Of a stretch of DNA of 64,000 nt, positions 52,921-62,697 are shown piece after piece. Source of the DNA: Ramlibacter sp. Its GTDB lineage: Bacteria > Pseudomonadota > Gammaproteobacteria > Burkholderiales > Burkholderiaceae_C. Position numbers and translations under genes: made by a program. Numbering within the stretch: the stretch's first letter is position 1; every line of letters begins with the position of its first letter. The notes below the pieces were generated by a model that was not told where the DNA came from, made no database searches, and saw nothing but the letters and a program-made list of their open reading frames with translations. The DNA lies in the NCBI GenBank assembly GCA_013815685.1, contig JACDFR010000015.1, forward strand, positions 1 to 64,000, in the 5' to 3' direction.

Positions 52921-53430
52921 TCATCGCGCAGCGTTAAGAGCCTTGATCACCTTGTCGGTGATGTCGTGCTTGGGGTTGATATACACGGCCTCTTGCAGCA
53001 CGACGTCGTATTTCTCGGTCTCGGCCACTTGCTTGACCACCCGGTTGGCGCGTTCAAGTACCTGCTGCAGTTCCTCGTTCTTGCGGGCGTTCAGGTCTTC
53101 CTGGAATTCACGCCGCTTGCGCTGAAAGTCGCGGTCCTGGTCCAGCATCTGCTTTTGCCTCTGCGTGCGCTGCGATTCGGACAACGTGGGCGCCTCGCGC
53201 TCGAACTTCTCGGACAGGCCCTTGAGCGAGTTGCCCTGGTCGGTGAGCTCCTTCTCGCGCCTGGAAAATTCCTGCTCCAGTTTGGCCTGCGCCGCCTTGG
53301 CCGTGTTCGCCTCGCGGAAGATCCGGTCGGTGTTCACGAAGCCGACCCGGAACTCCTGCGCCTGGGCCTGCGAGGCGAGCAGCAACGCACCGAAAAGAAC
53401 GACCAAGCATTGACGGGACAGGTACTTCAT
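52921..53430 (-). CDS. skp: OmpH/Skp family periplasmic chaperone
   Basis: Periplasmic holdase of 169 residues for outer-membrane proteins. It has a signal peptide ending at SQAQA (near residue 24), the core strand [14 protein letters not shown] and a long, charged coiled-coil arm (about 50-130). Its ATG overlaps the bamA stop (TAATG), so the two are coupled. Confidence 0.94.
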   Translation of the reverse strand: MKYLSRQCLVVLFGALLLASQAQAQEFRVGFVNTDRIFREANTAKAAQAKLEQEFSRREKELTDQGNSLKGLSEKFEREAPTLSESQRTQRQKQMLDQDRDFQRKRREFQEDLNARKNEELQQVLERANRVVKQVAETEKYDVVLQEAVYINPKHDITDKVIKALNAAR

Positions 53431-55724
53431 TAGAAAGAGGTTCCGATCTGGAATTGCAATCTCTGGATTCTATCGCCAGCGAACTTGCGGATGGGATGGG
53501 CCACGGCCAGCCGAAGCGGGCCGATGGGGGAGATCCATGACAGGCCAACGCCTACCGAGGCGCGCAGCTCGTCAAATCGGATCTTCTCGTTCTCGCCGTA
53601 AACGTTGCCGGCGTCCACGAAGCCGAACATCCGCAGCGTACGGTCGTTGCCCGCGCCGGGGAACGGCGCGATGACTTCGGCGTTGAGCGTGATCTTGCGG
53701 GGCCCGCCGATGGTGGAGCCGGTCACGTCCTTCGGGCCCAACGTGCCCTGGTCGAAGCCGCGCACCGAGCCCAGGCCGCCCGAATAGAAGTTCTTGAAGA
53801 CCGGGAACGGCCGGTCGCCCAGGCCCTTGCCCCAGCCCAGCTCGCCGTTGAACGCGAAGGTGAACTGCTTATTCAACGGCACGTACTGCTGGAACTGGTA
53901 GTTGGTGCGGAAATAGCGGGCATCGCCCGCCACACCGATCTCGCCGGCGACGCGCTGCAGGCGCCCGGAGCTCGGCGCCAGCGTGCTGTCCCGGTCGTCG
54001 CGCGACCAGCCGACGGTCAGCGGCAGCGCCGTGCTGGTATAGCCGAAGCGGTTCGCATACGCCAGGTACGCAGCCGGGATGTTCGTGCCCGGCTTGATCT
54101 GCGTGCGTTCCACGCTGCCGCCGAAATAGATGGTGTCCAGCTCGCTGAACGGCACGCCGAACCGCAAGCCCACGCCGGTGGTCGCCAGTTCGTAGTTGCC
54201 GCCCTGGTCTTTGTAGGGACGGGAAGCACGGTGGTACAGGTCGATCGTGCGCGAGATTCCATCCGGAGTGAAATAGGGGTTGACGGAGTTGAAGACAATG
54301 GTGCGGTTGTACTTGCTGGTGTTGACCTCGACACCCAGGTAGTTGCCGCTGCCGAACGCGTTTTCCTGCTTGATCGAGAACGACAGGGCCAGCCTTTCGG
54401 CGCTGGAGAAGCCGGCACCCAGCTGCAGGCTGCCGGTCGGCTTTTCGATCACGTTGATGTTCAGGTCGACCTGGTCCGGCGCACCCGGCACGTCGCTGGT
54501 CTCCAGGTTCAGCTCCTTGAAAAAGCCGAGGCGGTCGACCCGGTCGCGCGAACGCTTGATCTTGTCGCCGTCGTACCAGGACGATTCGAACTGGCGGAAT
54601 TCGCGGCGCACGACCTCGTCGCGGGTGCGGTTGTTTCCGGAGATGCTGATGCGGCGCACGTAGGCGCGGCGCGACGGCTCCGCGACCAGCACGAACGCAA
54701 CCCTGTTGTTGGTGCGGTCGATTTCGGGACGGGCCTCGACGCTCGCGAACGCGTAGCCGAAGTTGCCGAAATAGTCGGTGAACGCCTTGGTTGTCTGCGC
54801 CACCTGGTCGGCGTTATAAGGCTCGCCCGGACGGATGGCCACCAGCGACTTGAACTCTTCCTCTTTGTCCAGGTAATTCCCCTCGAGCTTGACGCCGGAG
54901 ACCACATACCGCTCGCCCTCCGTGACGCTCACGGTGATGGCAATGTCCTGCTTGTTGGGCGAGATGGCTACCTGGGTGGAGTCGACGCGGAATTCGAGGA
55001 AGCCGCGGCTGAGGTAATAGGAGCGCAGCGCCTCCAGATCCGCATTGAGCTTGGCGCGCGAATAGCGATCCGACTTTGTATACCAGCTCAGCATGCCGCC
55101 CGTATCGAGGTCGAACAGGCCCCTGAGTGTGGATTCGCCGAACGCCTTGTTGCCGACGATCCGGATCTCCTTGATGCGGGCCGGGTCGCCCTCGGTCACC
55201 GTGAAAGTCAGGTTGACGCGATTGCGCTCGATCGGCGTTACCGTGGTGACGACTTCGGCGCCATACAGACTCTTGTTGATGTATTGGCGCTTGAGCTCCT
55301 GCTCGGCGCGATCGGCCAGGCCCTGGTCGTAGGGACGCCCTTCCGTCAAGCCGATCTCGCGCAAGGCCTTCTTGAGCGCGTCCTTGTCGAATTCCCGGGA
55401 ACCCACGAAGTCGACGTCGGCCACCGTCGGGCGCTCCTCGACGATGACCACGAGCACGTCGCCGGTGACTTCGAGCCGCACATCCTTGAACAGGCCCAGG
55501 CCGAACAGCGCACGGATGGCGGCGGAACCCTTCTCGTCGTTGTACTGCTCGCCGATGCGAAACGGCAGCGATGCGAAGACCGTGCCCGGCTCCACGCGCT
55601 GCAAACCTTCCACCCGGATATCACGCACGGTGAACGGGTCCACGGCCCAGGCGTTCGCCACGAAGGCCAGCGCGACCATGGCGGAAACGGTACGCAGGCG
55701 AAAGCGCTTCATTTGTTTTTTCAT
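53430..55724 (-). CDS. bamA: Outer membrane protein assembly factor BamA
   Basis: Essential Omp85 protein of 764 residues that inserts beta-barrels into the outer membrane. A signal peptide (to about 28, AWAVD) is followed by five POTRA domains (about 30-425) and a 16-strand barrel. The lid motif VRGF is visible near residue 645 and the last strand ends in Phe (QIGTSF), the sorting signal. ATG 55712 is an alternative start. It lies between rseP and skp. Confidence 0.97.
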   Translation of the reverse strand: MKKQMKRFRLRTVSAMVALAFVANAWAVDPFTVRDIRVEGLQRVEPGTVFASLPFRIGEQYNDEKGSAAIRALFGLGLFKDVRLEVTGDVLVVIVEERPTVADVDFVGSREFDKDALKKALREIGLTEGRPYDQGLADRAEQELKRQYINKSLYGAEVVTTVTPIERNRVNLTFTVTEGDPARIKEIRIVGNKAFGESTLRGLFDLDTGGMLSWYTKSDRYSRAKLNADLEALRSYYLSRGFLEFRVDSTQVAISPNKQDIAITVSVTEGERYVVSGVKLEGNYLDKEEEFKSLVAIRPGEPYNADQVAQTTKAFTDYFGNFGYAFASVEARPEIDRTNNRVAFVLVAEPSRRAYVRRISISGNNRTRDEVVRREFRQFESSWYDGDKIKRSRDRVDRLGFFKELNLETSDVPGAPDQVDLNINVIEKPTGSLQLGAGFSSAERLALSFSIKQENAFGSGNYLGVEVNTSKYNRTIVFNSVNPYFTPDGISRTIDLYHRASRPYKDQGGNYELATTGVGLRFGVPFSELDTIYFGGSVERTQIKPGTNIPAAYLAYANRFGYTSTALPLTVGWSRDDRDSTLAPSSGRLQRVAGEIGVAGDARYFRTNYQFQQYVPLNKQFTFAFNGELGWGKGLGDRPFPVFKNFYSGGLGSVRGFDQGTLGPKDVTGSTIGGPRKITLNAEVIAPFPGAGNDRTLRMFGFVDAGNVYGENEKIRFDELRASVGVGLSWISPIGPLRLAVAHPIRKFAGDRIQRLQFQIGTSF

Positions 55725-55773
55725 GAATCAAGGTGGGCCCGCACCGCCGCCTTGGCGGTGAGGCAAAACTAGG

Positions 55774-57129
55774 TTAACCAAAGAGACGGGTGACGTCGTT
55801 GAACAGCGCGATCGACATCATGACCAGCAGCACTGCGACCCCGCCGCGTTGCAAGCGCTCCATCCACGCGTCGGAGACGCTTCTGCCCGTGACCGCTTCC
55901 CAAAGATAATACATCAGGTGCCCGCCGTCCAAGACCGGCAGCGGCAGCAGGTTCAAGACGCCCAGGCTCACGCTGATCAGGGCCAGGAACACGAGGTATC
56001 GTGTCAAGCCCAGGCTGGCCGACTTGCCGGCGTAATCGGCAATCGTCAGCGGCCCACTGAGATTCTTGAGGGACGCCTCGCCGATCACCATCCGGCCCAT
56101 CATCCGCAAGGTCAGCAGCGAAACTTCCCAGGTGCGCACGGCGCCCTTCCACAACCCATCGAGCGGCCCGTACCTCACAACGAGGGCTTGCGGCGGCGCC
56201 CCGACATAGGCACCGATGCGTCCCGCCGTCGTTCCCCCGTCCTGCACCACGTCCGCCTGCACCGGCAATTCCAGCACCTCGCCGCCGCGCCGCAAGCGCC
56301 ATGTTTCGCGAACCGGCTGCCCGGAGCGGATGCCGGCGCGGATCAGTTCGCGCAACTGCTGGGCGTCCACCACCGGCGTCTGCCCGACGGCAAGCACCAC
56401 GTCCCCAGTGCGCAGGCCCGCGCGCCGCGCGGCACCATCCATCACCTCGCCGATGACCGGCGGCGTCCAAGGGCCGAGGATACCGATCTTGCGGAACAGC
56501 TGGGCATCCGCATCGGCGGCCTGGAGGCTGCTCAAGGCGAGGACCGCCTCGCGCCCGCCCGCCATCTGCAGGCGGACGTCATGCCCATCGAGCGCACCCC
56601 GCGTCAACAGCCAGCGCAGATCCTCGAAAGACCGAACCGGCTGCAACTCATCGCCTTCGAACGCAGCCTTCTCGACAAGCTCGCCGCCCCGCAGGCCCGC
56701 CCGATCGGCCACGGAGCCGGCGACGGGGCTGGCCAGGACGGCCTTCGGCTCTTCGACACCATACCAGTTGACAGCCGCATACAGGATGACCGCCAGCACC
56801 AGGTTGGCTGCCGGCCCCGCGGCGACGATGGCCGCGCGCGACCTCAGCGGCTGGGTATTGAATGCCAGGTGGCGCTCGCCGTCGGGCACCGGGCCCTCGC
56901 GCTCATCAAGCATCTTGACGTACCCGCCCAGCGGGAACGCACCAATCACGAATTCGGTGTCCTGCCCGTGCTTCTGGTTCTTCGGCTGCCAGCGGTACAG
57001 GGTCTTGCCGAACCCCACCGAAAAGCGCAGGACCTTCACCCCGCAAGCCACGGCCACCCGGTAATGGCCGTATTCGTGGACGGCAATCAGCAGCGCAAGG
57101 GCAACGATGAAGGCAACGATGGTCAGCAT
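55774..57129 (-). CDS. rseP: Site-2 zinc metalloprotease RseP
   Basis: Inner-membrane protease of 451 residues that cleaves anti-sigma factors and leftover signal peptides. The zinc motif HEYGH is at 18-22 in the first helix; two PDZ regions lie at about 115-290; LPVLDGGH in the last helices completes the active site. The ATG at 57129 gives the normal N-terminus. It sits between dxr and bamA. Confidence 0.96.
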   Translation of the reverse strand: MLTIVAFIVALALLIAVHEYGHYRVAVACGVKVLRFSVGFGKTLYRWQPKNQKHGQDTEFVIGAFPLGGYVKMLDEREGPVPDGERHLAFNTQPLRSRAAIVAAGPAANLVLAVILYAAVNWYGVEEPKAVLASPVAGSVADRAGLRGGELVEKAAFEGDELQPVRSFEDLRWLLTRGALDGHDVRLQMAGGREAVLALSSLQAADADAQLFRKIGILGPWTPPVIGEVMDGAARRAGLRTGDVVLAVGQTPVVDAQQLRELIRAGIRSGQPVRETWRLRRGGEVLELPVQADVVQDGGTTAGRIGAYVGAPPQALVVRYGPLDGLWKGAVRTWEVSLLTLRMMGRMVIGEASLKNLSGPLTIADYAGKSASLGLTRYLVFLALISVSLGVLNLLPLPVLDGGHLMYYLWEAVTGRSVSDAWMERLQRGGVAVLLVMMSIALFNDVTRLFG

Positions 57130-57148
57130 GGGACGGCTCCGATCGAGG

Positions 57149-58339
57149 TCAGGTGGCCCACCTGGCCATGACACGGCCGGCGGCTTCGCGGGAGCGGGCG
57201 TCCAGGGCCAGCAGATCATCCAGCGACTGCGGCTTGGAGGCCGGGACGGCGTCCAAAGTTGCAACGTTCACGTGGTGGATCTGGTCGAAGCGGATGCGCC
57301 GCTCCAGGAAGGCCGACACGCCAACCTCGTTCGCGGCATTGAGGACAGCCGTGGTGCCGGGCGGGGCACGAAGGCAATCCCAGGCCAGTGCGAGGCCCGG
57401 AAAGCGTTCGCGGTGGCCGCGGCTGTCCAGCGATTCGAAACTCATGTCGGCCAGCGCATGAAAATCCAGCGCCGCAGCGCCCGAAGCCACACGGTCGGGC
57501 CACGCGAGGCCATAGGCGATGGGAACACGCATGTCGGGGGTCCCGAGCTGAGCCACAACTGATGTATCACGGTACTGGACCATCGAATGGATCACGCTTT
57601 GGGGATGGATCACCACTTCCAGCCGCTGCGGCGGCAGCCCGAACAGGTACCTTGCCTCGATCACCTCCAGCGCCTTGTTCATCATGGTGGCGGAATCCAC
57701 CGAAATCTTCCGGCCCATGACCCAGTTGGGATGGGCGCAGGCCTCGTCCGGCGTGACTTCGCGCAGGGTTGCGGGATCGCGGCCGCGGAAGGGGCCGCCC
57801 GAAGCCGTAAGTATGATTTTCTCGACCCGCGCATCCCATGTGGACGGGTCTTCGGGCAACGACTGGAAGATGGCAGAGTGCTCGCTGTCGATCGGCAGCA
57901 GCTTCGCGCCCCCCTGCTTCAGGGCCGACAGGAAAAGGTCGCCGCCGACGACCAGCGCTTCCTTGTTCGCCAGCAGCAGGCGCTTGCCCGCGCGAGCAGC
58001 CGCCAGGCACGAAGCCAGCCCTGCGGCGCCCACGATGGCCGCCATGACGGTGTCCACATGTTCATGGGATGCCGCTTCCGCGAGCGCGGCCGGGCCCCAG
58101 AGCACACGCGTCGCCAGGCCTTCTGCGCCGGCCTTGCGCGCCAGTTCCCGGCCGGGGCCCTCCTCGGCCATGACGGCGAACTGCGGCCGGAATCGCGCGC
58201 ACTGCTGCAGCATGAGGTCGACCTGGGTGGCGGCGCTCAGGGCGAACACCTCGAAGCGGTCCGGATGCCGCGCGATGACGTCCAGCGTGTTCGCGCCCAC
58301 CGAGCCGGTAGAGCCCAGAACCGCGATGCGCTGTTTCAT
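57149..58339 (-). CDS. dxr: 1-deoxy-D-xylulose 5-phosphate reductoisomerase
   Basis: MEP-pathway enzyme of 396 residues. The NADPH motif is LGSTGSVG near residue 8; LLANKEALV, TASGGPFR and SVDSATMMNKALEVIEA (metal and substrate site) follow. It supplies isoprenoids, including the precursor used by UppS two genes upstream. Its ATG overlaps the cdsA stop. Confidence 0.97.
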   Translation of the reverse strand: MKQRIAVLGSTGSVGANTLDVIARHPDRFEVFALSAATQVDLMLQQCARFRPQFAVMAEEGPGRELARKAGAEGLATRVLWGPAALAEAASHEHVDTVMAAIVGAAGLASCLAAARAGKRLLLANKEALVVGGDLFLSALKQGGAKLLPIDSEHSAIFQSLPEDPSTWDARVEKIILTASGGPFRGRDPATLREVTPDEACAHPNWVMGRKISVDSATMMNKALEVIEARYLFGLPPQRLEVVIHPQSVIHSMVQYRDTSVVAQLGTPDMRVPIAYGLAWPDRVASGAAALDFHALADMSFESLDSRGHRERFPGLALAWDCLRAPPGTTAVLNAANEVGVSAFLERRIRFDQIHHVNVATLDAVPASKPQSLDDLLALDARSREAAGRVMARWAT

Positions 58340-59190
58340 CGGGCGATCAGGCTGGCCAGCATCATCGCCAGCGGAAGGGTGGGCAGCAGCGCATCCACCC
58401 GGTCGAGCACGCCCCCATGGCCCGGGAGCAGGCGGCTCGAATCCTTGACCCCGGCGGCGCGCTTGATGAGCGATTCGACCAGGTCGCCCAGCACGCTCAT
58501 GCTTGCCAGGAACACCGCGGCGATCACCAGCAGCCACCATCCGCCCGTGGCCAACCGCGTGTACAGGCTCGGAACCCCGGCCTGCAACGCCCGGTCAGCC
58601 AGGGTCCATGCGATCGCCAGCACCAGCACGCCCGCCATGCCGCCCCACACGCCCTCCCAGCTCTTGCCCGGGCTAATCGTGGGAGCCAGCTTGCGCCTGG
58701 TGAACTTGAGGCCGAAGGTGCGGCCGGCAGCGTACGCCGCGATGTCGGCGACCCAGACCAGCACCAGCACCGACAGCAGGAAGTTGATGCCGAACACCCG
58801 CGCCTGCGCGACCGCCAGCCACGCCAGCCACAGCGCCAGCACGCCGGCGACGAGACGCACGGCCCTGGGAATATGAGGCCAGCCGGCCACGCCCGCCCGC
58901 AATAGCCAGGCCCCGGCCAGCACCCAGGTCGCCCCGGCAACGGCCCAAAGCAGCGGCAGTGGCCGCTCGAGAAGGCCGGCGGACCACGACCCCGCGCACA
59001 ATGCCAGGCATGCGGCCGCGGCCCCCACCGAACCCGCCTGCCCCAGACCGTTCAGGCGGCCCCACTCCCAGGCGCCGGCGGCAAGCAGCAGCAAGGCCAC
59101 CACGGCAAACGGGACGGGCGAAGGCCAGAACAGCGCCGGCAGCAGGATGGCCAGCAAGACCACGGCGGTGATGATGCGCTGCTTGAGCAT
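58336..59190 (-). CDS. cdsA: Phosphatidate cytidylyltransferase
   Basis: Integral membrane enzyme of 284 residues making CDP-diacylglycerol from phosphatidate and CTP. It has about eight membrane helices. The C-terminal family signature is present as SLIKRAAGVKDSSR followed by LPGHGGVLDRVD. It feeds the phospholipid branch that PlcP would break down and DgkA would replenish. It lies 16 bases after uppS. Confidence 0.95.
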   Translation of the reverse strand: MLKQRIITAVVLLAILLPALFWPSPVPFAVVALLLLAAGAWEWGRLNGLGQAGSVGAAAACLALCAGSWSAGLLERPLPLLWAVAGATWVLAGAWLLRAGVAGWPHIPRAVRLVAGVLALWLAWLAVAQARVFGINFLLSVLVLVWVADIAAYAAGRTFGLKFTRRKLAPTISPGKSWEGVWGGMAGVLVLAIAWTLADRALQAGVPSLYTRLATGGWWLLVIAAVFLASMSVLGDLVESLIKRAAGVKDSSRLLPGHGGVLDRVDALLPTLPLAMMLASLIAR

Positions 59191-59206
59191 GCTCAGAATG
59201 CGGCGC

Positions 59207-59923
59207 TCACGCCCGCTTCGCGGCCGGAGAACCCACCTGCTCGGATGTCTTGCCGAACCGTCGCTCGCGGGCGGCGTAATCGGCCAGCGCCGCATCGAGC
59301 GCGGCGGCGTCGAACTCGGGCCACAGCTTGTCGCTGAAATACAGTTCCGAATAAGCGGCCTGCCACAGCAGAAAGTTGCTCAGTCGCTGCTCGCCACCTG
59401 TGCGGATCACGAGGTCGGGATCGGGCACGTGCCCCAGGGCCATCGCACCCTGCAGGCCCTGCTCGGTGATGGCGACGCCCTGCGCCGCCAGCCGTGCCGC
59501 CGCCTGCGCGATGTCCCATCGTCCGCCGTAGTTGAAGCAGATATTGAACACCAGCCGCTGGTTGGCGGCGGTCGCGGCTTCGGCCTGCACCAGGCCCGCG
59601 CGCACCTTCTCCGAAAAGGGAGCGCGGTCGCCCACGAAGTGGATCTGCACGCCTTCAGCGTTCAACTGCGGAACTTCACGACCCAGGGCCGCTGCCAGCA
59701 ATTCCATCAGGCCGGACACCTCCTCGGGAGGCCGGCTCCAGTTTTCCGACGAGAACGCGAACACCGTGAGAACCTTGATGCCGCGCTCGCCGCACTGCCT
59801 CACGCAGGCGCGCAACGCATCCACCCCCCTCTTGTGGCCGGCCACCCGCGGCAGGTAGCGCCGGGTCGCCCATCGGCCGTTGCCGTCCATGACTATGGCC
59901 ACATGATGGGGAACGGAGCTCAT
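59207..59923 (-). CDS. uppS: Isoprenyl transferase (undecaprenyl diphosphate synthase)
   Basis: cis-prenyltransferase of 238 residues making the C55 lipid carrier. VAIVMDGNGRW at residues 8-18 holds the catalytic Asp; GHKRGVDALR, FSSENWSRP and RTGGEQRLSNF follow. The ATG at 59923 is the canonical start. The frame stays open for a further 116 codons through the tandem repeat array; that extension has no family support and should not be annotated as protein without data. Confidence 0.96.
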   Translation of the reverse strand: MSSVPHHVAIVMDGNGRWATRRYLPRVAGHKRGVDALRACVRQCGERGIKVLTVFAFSSENWSRPPEEVSGLMELLAAALGREVPQLNAEGVQIHFVGDRAPFSEKVRAGLVQAEAATAANQRLVFNICFNYGGRWDIAQAAARLAAQGVAITEQGLQGAMALGHVPDPDLVIRTGGEQRLSNFLLWQAAYSELYFSDKLWPEFDAAALDAALADYAARERRFGKTSEQVGSPAAKRA

Positions 59924-59947
59924 GAGAGGGTACCGAGGGGCAAAGCC

Positions 59948-60269
59948 TGAGCGCCGCCGGGCCGCCCCAAGGCGCGAAGGCCCCCCCGGGGGGCAGCGTA
60001 GCCATGCAATGGCAAGCGTGGGGGCGAAGTCACGCCGCCGGGCCGCCCCAAGGCGCGAAGCCCCCCCCGGAGGGCAGCGTAGCCATGCAATGGCAAGCAT
60101 GGGGGCGAAGTCGCGCCGCCGGGCCGCCCCAAGGCGCGAGGGCCCCCCCGGAGGGCAGCGTAGCCATGCAATGGCAAGCATGGGGGCGAAGTCGCGCCGC
60201 CGGGCCGCCCCAAGGCGCGAGGGCCCCCCCGGGGGGCAGCGTAGCCATGCAATGGCAAGCGTGGGGGCC
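59948..60269 (+). repeat. Tandem array of four type A repeats, 81-base period (R5)
   Basis: Four plus-orientation copies start at about 59955, 60036, 60117 and 60198. Each has GCCGCCGGGCCGCCCC, the palindrome core GCCCCCCCGGGGGGC (GGAGGGC in the middle two), CAGCGTAGCCATGCAATGGC and the end AAGCGTGGGGGC (AAGCATGGGGGC in the middle two). A linker CGAAGTC joins copies. The array fills the frr-uppS gap, from 5 bases after the frr stop to 25 bases before the uppS ATG. Confidence 0.95.
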
Positions 60270-60274
60270 ACATA

Positions 60275-60838
60275 CTACACCGCCATGATCTCGTGTTCCT
60301 TGCTTGCCACCAGCTGGTCGATCTCGGCGATGTGCCGGTCGGTCAGCTTCTGGATCTCGGCTTCCGAGCGCTTCTGCTCGTCTTCCGACGCCAGCTTGTC
60401 CTTGACGAGCTTCTTGACATGTTCGTTGGCGTCGCGGCGCAGGTTGCGAACGGCGATCTTGGCGGCTTCACCCTCCTGGCGCACCAGCTTGGTCATTTCC
60501 TTGCGGCGCTCTTCGCTCATGGGCGGCATCGGGACGCGGATCAGGTCGCCCATGGACGCGGGATTCAGCCCCAGGTCGCTTTCGCGGATAGCTTTCTCGA
60601 TCTTCGCGCCCATGCCCTTTTCCCAGGGCTGGACGCTGATCGTGCGCGCATCGAGCAGCGACACGTTGGCGACCTGGCTGATCGGCAGGCTGGCGCCGTA
60701 ATAATCGACCTGCACCGTATCCAGCAGCGCCGGATTGGCGCGGCCGGTGCGGATCTTGGTCAAGTTGTTCTTGAAGGCCGCGATGGACTGGTCCATCTTG
60801 CCTTCCATGGTCTTCTTGATTTCTGCGGTCGTTGTCAT
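60275..60838 (-). CDS. frr: Ribosome recycling factor
   Basis: Releases ribosomes after termination together with EF-G. It has 187 residues (E. coli 185), with a three-helix bundle and a short beta-rich second domain ([10 protein letters not shown]). The ATG at 60838 is used; AGGAGG lies seven bases ahead and is part of repeat R6. A TTG two codons upstream is also in frame. Confidence 0.97.
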   Translation of the reverse strand: MTTTAEIKKTMEGKMDQSIAAFKNNLTKIRTGRANPALLDTVQVDYYGASLPISQVANVSLLDARTISVQPWEKGMGAKIEKAIRESDLGLNPASMGDLIRVPMPPMSEERRKEMTKLVRQEGEAAKIAVRNLRRDANEHVKKLVKDKLASEDEQKRSEAEIQKLTDRHIAEIDQLVASKEHEIMAV

Positions 60839-60844
60839 TTTCAA

Positions 60845-60917
60845 GCCTCCTGCCGAGCCGCCTCAAAGGAGGCTTGCGCCCCCTCGGGGGGCAGCGAACG
60901 TACGTGAGCGTGGGGGT
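60845..60917 (+). repeat. Dispersed repeat, type B copy (R6) between pyrH and frr
   Basis: Plus-orientation copy: GCCTCCTGCCGAGCCGCCTC, AAAGGAGGC, core GCCCCCTCGGGGGGC, CAGCG and right end GAGCGTGGGGG. It fills most of the 91-base gap. On the minus strand its left end gives AGGAGG (60851-60846), the frr ribosome-binding site. Confidence 0.9.
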
Positions 60918-60929
60918 CCATTTTCTTCC

Positions 60930-61652
60930 TCAAGCGTGGACAAGTGTGCCCTCGTCCTCCCCCATCACCACGCGCTTCAAGGCGCCGTGCTTGAAGATGG
61001 AGAAAACCCTGATCGGCAGCTTCTGGTCGCGGCACAGGGCGAAGGCCGTCGCATCCATGATGCCCAGATTCTGCGCCATGGCGTCATCGAATGACAGCTT
61101 GGAGTAACGGGTCGCGGACGGATCCTTCTTGGGGTCGGCAGAGTACACGCCGTCCACCTTGGTGGCCTTCAGCACGAGTTCGGCGCCTATCTCGGCGCCG
61201 CGAAGCGCTGCCGCCGTGTCGGTGGTGAAGAAGGGGTTGCCGGTTCCCGCGGCGAAGATCACCACCTTGCCTTCCTCCAGATATTGCAGGGCCTTGGGCC
61301 GCACGTAGGGCTCGACCACCTGCTCGATGGCAATGGCGGACATCACGCGCGCGATGAGGCCCTGCTTGTTCATGGCATCGGCCAGGGCCAGCGCGTTCAT
61401 CACCGTGGCGAGCATGCCCATGTAGTCGGCGGTCGCGCGGTCCATGCCGACGGAGCCGCCGGCCACACCGCGGAAGATGTTGCCGCCACCGATCACGATG
61501 GCCACTTCCACGCCCATGCGCACGACCTCGGCCACTTCCTCGACCATGCGCACGATGGTGGCACGGTTGATCCCGAAGGCATCGTCGCCCATCAGGGCCT
61601 CGCCGGACAGCTTCAGCAAGATCCGCTTGTGGGCTGGCTGGGCATCGGACAT
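60930..61652 (-). CDS. pyrH: Uridylate kinase
   Basis: UMP kinase of 240 residues, amino-acid-kinase fold. It begins [13 protein letters not shown], with [10 protein letters not shown] and the acceptor segment [13 protein letters not shown]. It belongs to the rpsB-tsf-pyrH-frr group. It follows tsf by 47 bases. Confidence 0.97.
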   Translation of the reverse strand: MSDAQPAHKRILLKLSGEALMGDDAFGINRATIVRMVEEVAEVVRMGVEVAIVIGGGNIFRGVAGGSVGMDRATADYMGMLATVMNALALADAMNKQGLIARVMSAIAIEQVVEPYVRPKALQYLEEGKVVIFAAGTGNPFFTTDTAAALRGAEIGAELVLKATKVDGVYSADPKKDPSATRYSKLSFDDAMAQNLGIMDATAFALCRDQKLPIRVFSIFKHGALKRVVMGEDEGTLVHA

Positions 61653-61699
61653 GAATGGGGCTCCTTGGGTTGGCGTGAGTGTAATGACCTTCTGCGCGA

Positions 61700-62623
61700 T
61701 CAGGCGCCAGCCTTGGCCGCGGCAACCTGCGCCGCCACTTCGGCGGCGAAGTCGTCGACTTTCTTCTCGATGCCCTCGCCCACCACGAACAAGGTGAAGC
61801 TCTTCACGCTGGTTCCGCGCTCTTTCAGCATCTGCTCGACCGTCTGCTTGTCGTTCTTGACGAACATCTGGTTGAAGAGTGACACCTCCTTGAGGTACTT
61901 CTGGACCCCGCCTTCCACGCGCTTGGCCACAATGTCGGCCGATTGCGGGGCCTTGCCGGCGGCCTCGGCGGCCTTGCGGTCTTCTTCGGCCTTGCCCATG
62001 GCAACCGAACGCTCTTTCTGGATGAGCTCGGCAGGCACGTCGGCGCTGGCGAGGGCCACGGGCTTCATGGCGGCCACGTGCATCGCCACGTCCTTGGCGG
62101 CAGTCTCGTCACCCTCGTACTCGACCACCACGCCGATGCGGGTGCCGTGCAGGTAGCAGGCCAGCTTGCTCGCGCCCGAGAAGCGCTTGAACCGGCGGAA
62201 GCTCATGTTCTCGCCGATCTTGCCGATGAGGCCTTTGCGCACGTCTTCCAGTGTCGGGCCGAAGCCGTCCTGGCTGTAGGGCAGCGCGCCCAGGGCCACT
62301 ACATCGGCGGGATTGTTCCTGGCAACCAGCTCGGCCGCCGCCTTGGCCAGCGCCAGGAAGCTGTCGTTCCTGGTGACGAAGTCGGTTTCGCAGTTCGTCT
62401 CCAGAAGCGCGCCGGAGGCGCCCTCGATGAACGCAGTGACCGCGCCCTCGGCGGTAATCCGGGCCGCGGCCTTGCCCGCCTTGTTGCCCAGCTTGACGCG
62501 CAGAATCTCTTCGGCCTTGTCGAAGTTGCCGTCGGCCTCGGTCAGGGCCTTCTTGCATTCCATCATGGGGGCGTCGGTCTTGGCGCGCAGCTCGGCGACC
62601 ATGCTTGCGGTGATTGCAGCCAT
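61700..62623 (-). CDS. tsf: Elongation factor Ts
   Basis: Nucleotide exchange factor for EF-Tu, 307 residues. The N-terminal domain has [17 protein letters not shown] and the core has [12 protein letters not shown], which contacts EF-Tu. It lies downstream of rpsB past a hairpin that likely tunes the relative amounts. Confidence 0.97.
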   Translation of the reverse strand: MAAITASMVAELRAKTDAPMMECKKALTEADGNFDKAEEILRVKLGNKAGKAAARITAEGAVTAFIEGASGALLETNCETDFVTRNDSFLALAKAAAELVARNNPADVVALGALPYSQDGFGPTLEDVRKGLIGKIGENMSFRRFKRFSGASKLACYLHGTRIGVVVEYEGDETAAKDVAMHVAAMKPVALASADVPAELIQKERSVAMGKAEEDRKAAEAAGKAPQSADIVAKRVEGGVQKYLKEVSLFNQMFVKNDKQTVEQMLKERGTSVKSFTLFVVGEGIEKKVDDFAAEVAAQVAAAKAGA

Positions 62624-62653
62624 CTTGTTACCTTTCTCAGAATCGGACGGTAA

Positions 62654-62675
62654 AAGGGGGCTCGAGAGCCCCCTT
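62654..62675 (-). terminator. Terminator/attenuator hairpin between rpsB and tsf
   Basis: A perfect 10-base inverted repeat (AAGGGGGCTC with GAGCCCCCTT) is followed on the minus strand by a short T-run into TTAC. It lies 22 bases after the rpsB stop. Partial termination here is the likely reason S2 and EF-Ts can be made in different amounts. Confidence 0.75.
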
Positions 62676-62697
62676 CGTTCGGATTAATGCCGGGGAA

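Noticed and set aside
59948..60269. The 81-base tandem array as a CRISPR
   Set aside because: Units are contiguous and nearly identical throughout, with no variable spacers and no cas genes.
59924..60271. A 116-residue N-terminal extension of UppS through the repeat array
   Set aside because: The canonical start at 59923 gives the normal protein. Openness of the array is explained by its 81-base period and GC bias; kept as a finding but not as coding sequence.
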